From Apostichopus parvimensis (taxonomy: Eukaryota > Echinodermata > Holothuroidea > Aspidochirotida > Stichopodidae), in the NCBI GenBank assembly GCA_000934455.1, contig KN882370.1:1-48012 (forward strand): a stretch of DNA of 48,012 nt, given 5' to 3'. Shown piece by piece: positions 35,271 through 47,844 of the stretch. Below the pieces are notes generated by a model that saw nothing but the letters and a program-made list of their open reading frames with translations, was not told the origin of the DNA and searched no databases. Within the stretch, counting starts at the first letter, position 1. Each line of letters opens with the position of its first letter. The translations under genes were made by a program, and so were the position numbers.

Positions 35271-35614
35271 ATTGAGGTCAGACTTCCAACTGTAAGTCAG
35301 GGCGGGCAATAACTAAATAGTATCTCATATAAATACAAAGTATGATTACTAAAATATTTTTCTCACAAATCTATTTGAAGTTTAATTTTAATTTTAATTA
35401 TGCCATGATTCTAGCTTATTAAGTTATTAATTAGTTTATAATATTTGAATATTCTTTAACACTTTACCTTCTGGTATCAAAACAACGTTGACCTAACTTC
35501 ATGTTACGTCACTGACAATTACATTGAATACTGTAAACCTATAGTTATCCGCAATAAAGCTAAAGTTCATACTGCTAGTGACAGTTGCCAAAAATTCGCA
35601 GTTTTTGACGTGAT

Positions 35615-38600
35615 ATGGAGGACGACGACTGTTTAACAACTCTTAAAATTCTTATCATTGGTGAAAGTGGTGTTGGTAAATCCAGGTAGGCCTTGAATAT
35701 AACGTAATACTCCGCCTAGGCTAATGTGTTTCATACAGTATGCCTACTTACTTTAATAATAATATTGTTGCCTAATGCTTAGTGAAAGGACAGTACTGTG
35801 TAACGTCATTGCCATCCTACTAGCACTACTAGTACTGTGTAGGCTAAGCACAATCAACGACGTGTATTGAAGGTTTCCTAAACAAGGTACTGTATAGGCT
35901 TTTTCTGGTATCACAATTACCAAGTCCAGTAACGTTAGACTTAACCCTAACTTCGATGTAGGCTAAGTGAGGCTAGGTATTAAGTTGTAATGTTAACATA
36001 TTGTAGTCTACACCTATCGTACACACAAGAGCTTCCCATAGGACTATAACAAGCAGTGTCAAGCCTTCATGTTGTTCATGATCTCAACAAAAGCCATGTA
36101 TTTGTATAAAATACCATAGTTTTCTTTTTCATATTTTCAAGATAAAGTTAAATAACTACTAATGTTAACACTGAAACCAGTGCCTGTATATGATGTCTAG
36201 ATTAGTTTAGAACTTTAACATTAGAAATAGCATTAAAAAGAACTAATGAACAGTGCAGAGGCTTCTGAAGGGAAAGAAAACATTTCATTGGTCAAGCATA
36301 TATATGGTCAATGATCTGTCAAAATACCTCTGAAGAAAAGATAACCATTGCATTGTTCAAGCATGTTTGGTTCAATGATGTTATCATTTAGTCTTATATG
36401 AAAAAAGAAAATACAAATGGATCAAAGTTGCTACTAAGTGGGGAAGTTGTTTATATTCTTTCTTTATTGTTGGGTTCCTTCGTTATAACATAAATTTTAG
36501 ACTTGCTCAAGTCTTCAGTCAGGCATAAATCCATCGTGCATGGTAACATTAATATTATATACATTTGTTATCCATAAAAACATTTGCTTTGGTACACATT
36601 TCGTGTCGGGATCTCCATCTGCATTAATTGTCGGTGATCATGATTCATTAAAAGTTTACTATTTTGACCCTTTGTGAATGTCACTTCAACATGACTTAGC
36701 CTGTTTCGTTCGGCTGAAAATACAGTAAAGACTCATTTATGATGTTTTCTTCTCTCAGTCTGTTACTCAGATTCACAGATGATACGTTTGATCCAGAACA
36801 AGCAGCCACAATAGGTAATGTATTGTATCTAAGATGATGTTATCCGGGTACAAATGTTGAAACTTTAAACTGAGGGTGGGGGAGGGAGGGGTGCTGAAAT
36901 CCAAGAGAGTTTTCAGGTCGCCCATCAGACGACCAGCTCAATTTATCAGGTTCACTGCAAAAGATGCATTCATGAAAAATACAAAATGTTAGTCAAATAT
37001 CGCTTAAAAAAAACAAATGAAAGTTAGTAATTACTCTTATCATTCAAGGCATGGGAGATCAAGTACCTTTTTCCTTCAATGGGTTGCAAATATCGTTATA
37101 ATCCTATAATCATAACCTCATATTGTCAATATTAAAGTGTAAGAAATTGAAATAGCTTGTATTGGTTTAATTGAATGAGAATGTGTCAAGTGTATAAACG
37201 ATCGGACCAATGAAGATCAGAGAAAAATCTTTTGTCTTGAAGCTTTGTTTGTCCTGAGACAGTTCAGACAAATGTGGTACTGTATATATAAATAATACTC
37301 CAAATTGTTTGATAATATCGTTTGGTTGTCTTGTTTTGATATGCAGGTGTGGATTTCAAGGTGAAGTCATTAACAGTGGACGGCAACAAAGCTAAACTAG
37401 CCATATGGGTAAGTCAATATTTGTAAAGGTGTGTTAAATACAATAGCATCAATACCATCATAAATGAAATTATTTACACAATAGTTTTTTATATTTATAT
37501 TTTAATTTTTTTTTAAATATTTTTATATTTTGATATATTTTTCTCTTTTGTAATATATTTTGTTATTCTTTACTCTCTCATGTAACTCTGTGTCTTATGT
37601 ATCCATCACAAAATACTTTGTAAAGAATATCCCTGTGTTTACGGATATTTGATCAGCTTTGTACCTTCTTTAACTGTGATAATGGGTAGAAAAGCCAAAC
37701 TACGAACACAAACAATTTGATAATGTACACAACAAGAGACAACATTCTCAGTCTCCATTGGCACAGCATCTTCTTCTAGTGAAGGCTTATATGGACGAGA
37801 AACAAAATAAAACCTAATGCTTTCATATCGTCATTGACTGTTAACTTTAAATTTTTGTCGGAAAAAATTTGGGTGTCAAGGCTGGACAAATTTTGTTCCC
37901 TCTACTATTACCAACGAAGTATCTTGTATTAGGCTAATTGTAGACTTTGTATCGTAAGGTGTGTAGAGCCACTGTAGAAAACAATGTGCTGCACATGGCA
38001 TATCCCGTGGATTGTTTCATAGGAGATATCGATATAAATAAAACAGGAACAAAGTGGTTAAAGAAAATAATATTTTTCAGAAGAGTCAACATTGTTTATA
38101 AAAAATTATAGGTGCTGAATTTTCAACATTATTAAACTGAATGACCAAATATGGTAAGTGTTTTAAGTTAAAAAAGAAAAAAAGGCGATTGAGGCAGTTA
38201 ACCGAAGCATTACAACATTGAGAACAAAAGTTAGTCATGTACCATTAGAAAACTTTCTGATATGTATGTTGTAGACTCAAGCTTATGTTGTTCACAGTTA
38301 AATATCTATAAATATGATATTATCTTTTTAAATTTGGTTTACTTTAGGACACAGCTGGCCAGGAGAGATTTCGCACACTTACTCCCAGTTACTACAGAGG
38401 TGCTCAAGGTGTTATATTAGGTAAGTACCACTGAGGTGCTCAAGGTGTTATATTAGGTAAGTACCACTAACTCCCAGTTACTACAGAGGTGCTATAGGTG
38501 TTATATTAGGTAAGAACCACTATACTCCCAGTTACTACAGAGGTGCTTTAGGTGTTATATTAGGTAAGTACCACTAACTCCCAGTTACTACAGAGGTGCT

Positions 38601-41164
38601 ATAGGTGTTATATTAGGTAAGAACCACTGAGGTGCTCAAGGTAATATATTAGGTAAGTACCACAGAGGTGCTCTAGGTGTTATATTAGGTAAGTACCACT
38701 AACTCCCAGTTACTACAGAGGTGCTCTAGGTGTTATATTAGGTAAGTACCACTGAGGTGCTCAAGGTAATATATTAGGTAAGTACCACAGAGGTGCTCAA
38801 GGTGTTATATTAGGTAAGTACCACTAACTCCTAGTTACTACAGAGGTGCTCAAGGTGTTATACTAGGTAAGTACCACTAACTCTGGAGGAATTCTTGAAG
38901 AATCTCTGTAAAAAAGGTCCATTTCTTTCACGAAGGACACATTTTGTCTGCCTGCCTTTTATCTTATTTTCTTTTCCCATTTTTCTATGTTTATTTTGAT
39001 TTGCTGTTTAAATTTGGAATCATGAATTTAATTATTATTAATTTTTTCCCCCCCATCCTTAATTTTTCAGTCTACGATGTAAGTAACAGCCAGACCTTCC
39101 AAAAGCTGGACCAGTGGCTTAACGAATTAGACACCTACTCGACCAAAAGCGACATCGTCAAAATGCTAGTCGGAAACAAGATAGATAAGGTGAGTGTGTA
39201 AAAAAGAAAATTGTTTTCAAAATCATAAACCGGTCACATTTTTGTGTCTTCATAATCCAGCGATCCTTGTTGTGTCTTAATTTTTTCATCAGGGTTATTC
39301 ATGTGCCTTGTACATTGGCATAATTTGCCTTTGTAAATGTGTGATTCTAAAATGCAGCCGACTCCTGTGAAAGTAGCAGCTTAGCTTACACTTTGTAGGA
39401 TACTACTTCTGAAGTAACTTACAAACGAATATTGTTTTTGTTGGATATCAAAATCATAAGAGTTTCACTCAGGTAAACATGGTATCACTTTCACCATGAA
39501 CGCAGCTAATGTTTTTGTGTTTTTTTAATTGTTTTCTTTGCTTTAATCTCCAGGATAAAAGAGAAATTTCACGAGACCAAGGCCTCCGGTTTGCTAGGAA
39601 ACATTCTACGTTATTTATCGAGTGCAGTGCCAAAACTAGGGACGGCGTACAGTGTGCTTTTGAAGAATTAGTCGAAAAGGTATGTTATTGTCATCTGGAG
39701 AATCGGTGAAAACAGTATGTATTAGATAGAGGAAAGTATGTATTAGATAGAGGAAAGTATGTATTAGATAGAGGAAAGACATGAAAAAGTATGGCATTGT
39801 TTGTAGAATTAGTCAAAAAGGTATGTTTTAGAGGTTGTCAAATAGGTGTGTGTAAATCCTCGTCAAACCAGATTCAATCAAGGCAGAAATGATTTGATAG
39901 AAGAATTTTTGACATCTGATTTAGTAACTTTATGAATCGTTCGGTAACGAGCATACAGTGTTAAGAATCAACCACATTGTGAATTATGCTTAAGAACCAA
40001 GTGAAGTGCGTGTTTGACAAATGTCACACCCTAGGCGTTCCACTGGCTTAGCTGCACACGACCCTGTATCAAACGCACGCTACGTGTTTATGACGTAAAA
40101 ATTAGAAATTTAAAAATAATTATAATTGAAATTAATCTGAAGATCATTTGCTGTCTATAATAGTGTGTCGACGATATACTCTTTTAAGTGTTAATAATCA
40201 AGTGTCTACAGGTGTAAAATAGGTACATAATAAACCGAGGAATTAATGAAAAGGTAATTTCATAGACTGTTCAAATCAGCTTCATTTATTAGTCACTTTG
40301 TAACTCTCATTAGGTTGGTGAAAACATCTAGGAGGCAGGTTGGGCTAACTTTGACCAATTTGCAAACTAAGTTTTACATCATTGTTTTGGTGAGCTGGCT
40401 CATAACTGACAAGCCGCGCACACCGTTGCCTGAAACCCGTAGGACATTTGCTAGATCATGGGAGACTATTGCGCATCACAATTGTAAGAGAAATTCTGAG
40501 AAGCCCCCCTCCCCCCTCCCCATCCTGCAAGTTGTGCGATTGTTGTGAATGCAGACCGGAAGTAGGAGAACAACAATTTGAGTACAAGTGCATTTCCCTT
40601 GGTATGAGTACGTCAAACAAGGTTGTAACGCATGAGTACAAATACGTGTACATCATTTTGCATTAGTTTCTCCGCTACTGTTGTATTTTCACCCTGAATT
40701 TGAGTACAAATCCAGGAGACGGAGTTACCAGGACAAGAAACTACTCTAGAGTACAAGAAGAAGTTAGTGCTCACTACAATTCTGTAGTCAGGTCGTGGAA
40801 ACATTTTGTGATAGGACTAAGACGATAGCACCGAGTCGGTCAATCGAAAAAATTTGAAATGGGTGTGACATCATCGCTTCAGTTCCACCATTCCGAAGTA
40901 TTGAATTTCATCACCATGGATTGTTTTCTTCAGAAGAAATAATATAATAATAATGTGACTACCAGTTGTAGCTACTCCCAAAGAAGATCGCCTGCCCTCG
41001 TCTGATTACGTCGATCAATGATTACAATTGTTCTCTCTTTTGTTCAGATTATCCAGACTCCAGGATTATGGGAAAGTGATTCAAAAGGCAACAGGGGTGT
41101 GTCCATGACGGGAGGAGGGCAGCCTGGAGAACAGGGCTGTTCGGGGTATTGCAGCGTCCTGTGA
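35615..41164 (+). CDS. RAB18: Rab18 small GTPase
   Basis: Seven exons (35615-35685, 36759-36814, 37347-37408, 38348-38420, 39071-39189, 39554-39679, 41048-41164) join in frame at GT-AG sites to give 207 residues; human Rab18 has 206. All GTPase motifs are intact: P-loop GESGVGKS (16-23), the switch I threonine in AATIG (T41), WDTAGQERFRTLTPSYYRG (63-81), GNKIDK (122-127) and ECSAKT (150-155). The C-terminus GYCSVL, with a cysteine also at 200, is the Rab18 prenylation end. Rab18 acts on lipid droplets, at ER contact sites and in membrane traffic. The start ATG at 35615 gives MEDDDCLTTLKILIIGESG, matching the family start. Intron 4 contains an array of copied exon 4 ends and donors, and intron 6 a further donor copy. 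The 5' flank is partly lost in a gap. Confidence 0.97.
38373..38868 (+). repeat. array of duplicated exon 4 ends and 5' splice sites in Rab18 intron 4
   Basis: After the real exon end (38420) the sequence TTATATTAG|GTAAG recurs with donors after 38456, 38509, 38563, 38616, 38652, 38688, 38741, 38777, 38813 and 38866. Spacings are 36 or 53-54 bases. Long units carry the end of exon 4 (ACTCCCAGTTACTACAGAGG onward); short units lack about 17 bases of it. Two donors read GTAAGA rather than GTAAGT. In frame with exon 4, the first intronic stop is TGA at 38432-38434, so use of any copied donor would truncate the protein after residue 91. Confidence 0.95.
39714..39830 (+). repeat. 21-bp triplicate plus a copied exon 6 donor in Rab18 intron 6
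   Basis: AGTATGTATTAGATAGAGGA plus A repeats three times at 39714, 39735 and 39756. Next, at about 39805-39826, AGAATTAGTCAAAAAGGTAT repeats the end of exon 6 (AGAATTAGTCGAAAAG) with its GTATGTT donor (real site after 39679). It has one difference across the core. Confidence 0.85.
40577..40760. repeat. GAGTACAA-type repeat in Rab18 intron 6
   Basis: TTGAGTACAAGTG, GGTATGAGTACGTC, GCATGAGTACAAAT and TTTGAGTACAAATCC occur within 180 bases. They use the same words as the repeat at 15788-16085, suggesting a shared dispersed family. Confidence 0.4.
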
Positions 41165-41765
41165 TGGAGATGTGCCTCTGGATGGATACCGTTTAATCTG
41201 CTGAAGATCTCGCTCGGATGTCTCTTGAGTTCCGACAGGTTTTTTTTTCAATTTAGGCAGACACAGCTTCATAACCAAAAACTTGATGGGGCTAGAAAAT
41301 TGTGGTTCAACAGTAATGTGCTGGGATGTGGTAAAAATACACCTTTTTTTTCTTTATGGATTTGCGGACAAAAACAAAATCTCAACATATGAATATTTAC
41401 AATTCCAGAAATTTTCGTGAGTGGTGGTAGTGTACAGGAAATTAACTGTGAGGTTAAATTAGCGTCGCTACATTCGTGCCGAGATGTTTTTTATGAGTAT
41501 CTGTTCTGCTGTGTGCTCTTTTTTGTTTTGTTTTTTTCGGCTCAAAAATCACTCCTGGAAAATTGTGGACCCGCGAGAATTGAATTCGGAGCCTATGTTC
41601 GTGACTCTTGGCAATTGTAAAAATATGTGAGCTGGCTTGTTTGTAGTACGTTGAATATTTATTTTCTAACCGACTTTATTAGAAGCTGTACAAACATTAG
41701 GACATATCCCAATATAAGATTTCAAAACCAGCGGCCTGCTGAGTGACTGATTTAATAGAGGCCTG

Positions 41766-41836
41766 ACATTTTTGCAGAGTTAATGGTCCCTCATTTTGCA
41801 GAGTTAATGGTCCACATTTTTGCAGAGGTGATGGTA
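41766..41836. repeat. short tandem repeat, about 26 bp, three copies
   Basis: ATTTTTGCAGAGTTAATGGT and its variants recur three times, the last with GAGGTGATGGT. It lies in the probable Rab18 3' UTR. Confidence 0.75.
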
Positions 41837-41997
41837 ACACTCCAAAGGCCCTCATATTACGGGGTGTTATCCAAAAGTGGGTCTCAGAATTCTTGGCAGT
41901 GGGTCCCAGGACTTTTTCCAGATGTCAGGAAATTTTATTTACAGTTTTCTCGCTGATGGAGATTGGTAATTGTCTTTAACATCAAATTCCATTTGCC

Positions 41998-42077
41998 AGA
42001 GTGTGGGGGAGGGGGGTGGGGCAAAGAGTGTGGGGAGGGGGTGGGGCGAAGAGTGTGGGGGAGGGGGATGAGGGGGG
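41998..42077 (+). repeat. G-rich tandem repeat with G-quadruplex potential
   Basis: Units of about 28 bp (AGAGTGTGGGGGAGGGGG followed by TGGGGC and A/G-rich bases) occur three times. There are more than eight runs of four or more G on the plus strand. In an extended Rab18 transcript this would be a G-quadruplex-prone 3' UTR element. Confidence 0.8.
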
Positions 42078-44330
42078 TCTTGTGCATTGTGGCTAAGAAA
42101 GTAGTGACCATCGATTGAAGTGACCATTAAGAAGTGACCATCGGCTCATGTTAGTTCCCCTTCCCTCGACTCCTCCTTGCCCCTTCCCTTCCCAAAATAT
42201 ATAAACTACTTTAAGAGTAAGCTAGTTGTGCTTATGAAATAAGTTAAAGGTTTATTCTAGCTATTTCTAGTTTAATATGTTTCCGAGATACAAAAGGAAG
42301 TATCGGGGATAATAGTTTTATGTTCAAGAACTGTTTCCACCGTGATCAGGTTTGATTCTATTTGTGGTGTTATAGTTTTAAACTAAATACCTTCAGATAC
42401 ATATTTTGTGTTATGGTTTTTTTTTTGGGGGGGGGGGTTTCATTTTCTTTTTTCATCCTTCTAATGTAGCAGTTGTGTCCATCTGTGAAGTAATCATATC
42501 TTAGGTATTAAATTTTGAGAGATATTAAGGATTGAAGTGGACTGCTTAAATGATATGATGGTGCTGTTTTTTGGGGCTTTTGTTTTCAAGAACAATGTCC
42601 CTTTTATTCAAGTTTGTTAGTTAAAAAGCAGTGTTTAAGCAGTGTTTGCAATGTGGTGCCTAACTACATGCAAATGCATCTGGTCAAAGGATGTTACGTT
42701 TAAATATCTATCTCAGAGACAAAATCATAGATAAATTTGTCACCACCACGAGTAAATTGAAATATCGGGAGATATTACATCTGGGTAATACTGATAAATT
42801 GATTTTATTTCTAGAAATTCTCCAACACTGTCACATTACATGTTATACGAGATACATTTACTTATGAAGGTTTCATCTCCTACTAGACGAACAGAAATTT
42901 ACTTTCTATCTTCTTTGGAATTAATGATCAAATTATCTTGTTTCCTAAGATCATGTGTAGTATCTGTTCCCTTTCGAGTGGAATGGTGATACACACCCGA
43001 CGATGATCACACAGTCACAGTCCCGATGCAAGGGGACTGGGGTTGAGAGCGGATCAGTCGTTCAGTAGTTTAGTTTTCGTGCCCAGGTTCTTTCCTGGGT
43101 GACTTTTCTTAAAAAGTATCTTGTTTCCTATGAATGTGTCGTTAAAAATTCAAAATGTTTCAAAACATCTACTGTTTACATCAATTTGATCTACAAAGAT
43201 AAAAGAGCTTTTTCTTTTAAATGTTTCATCATCCAATCTTGTTAAGGTGTCTTCCCAAACCAAGTCTCATATGCCTTCAGATCTCCAACTATTTGGCTAA
43301 AGCTGCTGATAATTTCTCTTTTGCTTTTAGTATGTGTTCCTTTCCTTTCCTTTGCTTTGCTTTCTATTCTTTGTTTATTCTTTCTTTTTCATGTTCGCTA
43401 TTAGCAGCAAAATCCGTTGTATTTCAAAAAAAGTTGTTTGTCACCATGGAAACAACTGTCCTGCCTTCGTCAGCCAAGATCGTTATTGGAGTCACTTTCA
43501 CCATGCTTGTGGTTAAACTTTAATTATATAATTAAAATATCAACAAAAAAATATTACGTAACTATTAAATTATTTAATTATACAAATCTAAGTCTGCATA
43601 AGGATGCTGTGGAGCTGCAGACAATCATGTGCATAGTATGAATCTCACAACGGTAGTGTTCTAGCAAGATGGTACAATGAAAGTTAAGTCGTGTGGTTGG
43701 AGGCTAAACCTATTGAATGGTGTCGGGGACGGTGAGAGGCTGATGCAATGACATATCGACCTGGTTCGCTGTTTCACTTGGGATCCCAACCTCCTAGGAA
43801 GCCTCTTGGTGCAATCAATACACTGTCCCACTTCCTCCCTCCTGGCACCCCCACCCCTCTCCCACCACCACAATTTTCCCCCTGCCGTCTCTCCGCCGAA
43901 ATCAACAAATAATACTGGTCGGTCAAACCAGTCTGTTGGACTGGTTGCTTTTCATTACTAACTCAATAATCTCGCTTCACCATCAATTTTCGTGTAAAAT
44001 GATGATGCTTTTGCCCACCACCCCCCCCCCCCAAAAAAAAAGCCAATTGTAAAAGTAGAGATATTAATTTTCCTTGAATGCTTTTTACAATAACTGTTAT
44101 TATTTTTTACTTCATACATGTTTTATACAGGGTTGTGGATACCGTAACAACTCAACGTAAGCTTTATCCTAGCATTGGTCTATGTGGAGGGGTTACTAGT
44201 TTAACATTTTGTATGGCCTTCCTATATATGTATTTATTCAATTGACTAAAAAACATGTACAAATGTGTATTGCAATAGAAGAACATCTCCAAGGCATAAT
44301 GCTTTTGGTGGTGAGTTCAAATGACGTCAT

Positions 44331-44334
<4 letters not shown>

Positions 44335-44363
<29 letters not shown>
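44335..44363. repeat. CT microsatellite
   Basis: An uninterrupted CT run of about 29 bases. Confidence 0.97.
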
Positions 44364-44365
<2 letters not shown>

Positions 44366-47300
44366 ATCGCATTTGTAGTTGTTTTCTTTTAATTCCTTGT
44401 TTGTTTGCCGTTGATGTATCGTTGTTTCTTTTGTTCTTGTTGTTGTGATGGACTTTGGGAGGCCTGTAGTTTGATGTTTCTCTTTAATAATGAAGAAGTG
44501 ACTTACTTGAATTACCATATAGGCGCCCTCGATGACGAACAAAATATGCTTAGTTAAGAACAGAGAACACTTATACAAGATCACTTCTCAAATATAAGCG
44601 GATGCTGGTATTCAAATGTGTCATAATTTCCGTAACCCCTAACCCCCGACTCGTTAAGTTTTGCACGATCCACACCCCTCCTCCCGTCCCCTCCCCATCA
44701 CCATAAGAAAGTATCTAGGCCTTGTACTGGTACTACATCTGCGTATAGGACCATATGGTTCTGTAACATATGCACCGAACATATCTTTGCTTTGACGGGG
44801 TAGGAAAAACCTGATGTACACGTCCATAGCAGGAGTGTAATGATATATATTAATATCAGCTACTATACATATGTCGACCTTGAGGACGATTCCTAACATT
44901 AAGTTATTCTTAAGTTTCACTATTTCATTCTTAGAGGAAGAGAAAAATTGGCAGTAATTAGCCAAAATTTTCAGAATCTCAAAATATGTCAAACTTTTGT
45001 CATGGTCTAGTGGAAATTAATTAGGACTTATACAAAGGCAGTTGTATAACATGCAGTAATATTTCCAAGTCCCTTTCGAGTGCTCATAGGATACAATGGT
45101 AGTGGATAAACCTGAGGTCGGTCGTTGTGTTTGAAGCTTTCTACATAGCGCCCTCAGTTAGTTTCTACACATAGAAAAGCTTAATTTGAAGGCGTCTTTA
45201 TGGAGTAACATTTTTACATTTAACATCCCCAAATGATTCACATTTCAATCACTGAATCTTCAAAGAACTTGGTCTTTTTCATTAGGTAAAGGACCCCCGT
45301 TCCGCCCCTCACCCCCACCCTCCCTACAACAATGGATATCTGAAATAATGGCCACTCATGGCATCTGTAATTTTCCATACTATTGACCATGTATAATGTT
45401 AGCTGCATGTGAGAGCCGCAAATTTTCTTCAACACTTATAAAACAAGCCCTTTTTGCTTACCGGTAAATATGTTTTCATACCGTGCACTGTCCAAAGTGA
45501 TCTAAGATTACCCCAACCAATCCTGTTTGACATTAATGTAATTTCACTCTTGTTTTTCGAATAAACAAACCACAAAAGTACTCTATATCCTAACATATCG
45601 TGAAAGAAACGTTTCCTTTTGCGCTTTCAATAGAGCGAGAGAACATGTCGGTGAGTTGTAATAACCCTAACAACTACCTGAACATATGGATGGATTGATG
45701 TTTACTTGGCTACATGGAGTAATTACTTTTTTAAGTTAAATGAACTTTTTTTTAGTAAACAGGACCGATTAATCAGTTTTTATAATATTCAACATTTCGT
45801 CCCCTGTGGACACTCCTTTCATTTTATTACTAAACACATATAAGCAAATTGCAAATATTCCATCTTTCGATTTTCTTTTTTTAATAATGCTTATTTAGAT
45901 AATGACATGCATTGGGAGGCTTTTTTTTACCAAAAATATCAATAACATCTAAAAAAAAATCATAATCCACTTAAAAAAGCTGTATTAAAACTGAACGCAC
46001 AAACACGAGCAGATGTATAACAGTTTTCTCGATGAAATAAAAGATTTTGTCAATTTCCTTCAAAGAATTTTCTAATGGCTGATGTTGACCGCTAATCAAA
46101 AATGGCCGCAAAATGGCTCCTTGTACGAAACCCATGGGATATTGACGCATTTGTAACCTCAACGTGGAGGCGCCTTCGGGGTCACACACCGAGCTGGCAC
46201 CGATACCGTGCCGGTTAAATGAAGACGGATCAACCCTCCCTCCTTCCCTCACCCCCCCCCCCCCCGGGCCCCGATAGTAAGATCGGATCCTGAATATACT
46301 AGTTGCGTTGCAGTTATTTGCGATATTATGTTTCAGCTGGTACGGGAAGAATATGGTTATGAAATGTACAGAAATGTTGAATAAAGTACCATTCAAAGAA
46401 CTGTTTTAATACACAGATTTGGGGAAAAAATTGTTGTAGATGACAATTTGGAGGTTATGATATAAACCTAGTGTGAGTAATTGATTAGTTTACACCAAAA
46501 TGTTACATGGATTAAATTTCCAAAGTAGATGATATTATCAGTGTTTGTCAAATTACTTCTGAGTGATTAAGTGTACAACTAATAATTTAAACAGAGCCTG
46601 TTGACATTTCAAAGTACATTAACAACTGTAGTATTTCTCATTTCTATAGTTACAAGCATATATCTTCACGATTCAATTTATCAATTAGACTTATTTGCTT
46701 ATAAATATTTAATGTCTCGTTAATAATAGCAAAATCTTTATATAACATTGATATGAATTTTTTTTAATGGCTTTTGATGGCAGTAATATAGGTCCCCTTT
46801 ACAACCTTACTGTACTTTTTTTTACCAGATTTACTTAAGGTATCTAAGGTAGGCTGCACTTTTCGTTGGAGAATTTTCTGATCGGCTGAAGTTGATTGCT
46901 TATAGCAAAACTGAGGAAAATAGTTTGTATCTTTGGGTCAATACCACATCCTCATAGCATTTTGTATCCGCAAAAGATATTAACTTTTTAAATGTGGTGA
47001 CATTTTTTAAAATAATGCATCTGATAAACAGCAAAATAAATAATGTCATATGCGCAATTCAAGTGAAACTTTTATTGTTTTTTTTAAAAATATTTCAATC
47101 ATTTATCCACATGTAATATTTTTCGAAATTCTAAGAGAAAACATCGACAGCTTTACAAAGATTACAAAAGTATCAGGTTTCAAAGATAAATCATAAAGAA
47201 GATTATGTAATAGCTTAAAGGAAGCTCTTGAAAAACTTTTGCCTACCTGATAACATTACATAAAATCATGTATACCTTGATCCACTCCGGAAAGAATCGG

Positions 47301-47844
47301 AAGTTTAACCAGTCAAAAATAAGTTAAATTCAATTAACCAAAGACCTATATGTTGAGTTATATATAAGAACAATATATTGCGAAGATGTTTTGCAATTAA
47401 CAGTGTAGAACTTTTTTTCCTTTTAAACAAGTCTTTTATATGTAGTCTGCCACTGGAATGTCCCTTTAAAACAAATTTTGGTTCCTTCGGTCGGCAATTT
47501 CCACCAAACCTACGAAATATTGCTCTGTAAAATATTTTAGATTGTTGTTGTTGCATGTTATGGCATGTTTCCAGTTCTCTGTATTGTAAATGATTTGTTA
47601 GTTTTTCTACGTGTGTATGATAAAACATTGATGTATTTGTGGTATGCGTATAGTACCTGCTTTCGTCTCGTTGTTAATGCAAGTTTGATCTTATTAGTAT
47701 CTTCTTGTTTCTAGTGTTGTTGTTTGTTTACTGTTTTCGTCTCGCTGTTAATGTATCTTTTTAGTGTTACCCCGGACATATACCATAGCTTATAACTGGC
47801 TTCTTTGTCACTGCTGCTGTATTAATGTTTCATTTTGCTGTTAT

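Noticed and set aside
47214..47470. A third TTAAAGG element (TTAAAGGAAGC to GTCCCTTTAA)
   Set aside because: Only the outer seven bases are inverted and there is no similarity to the two MITE families; could be chance.
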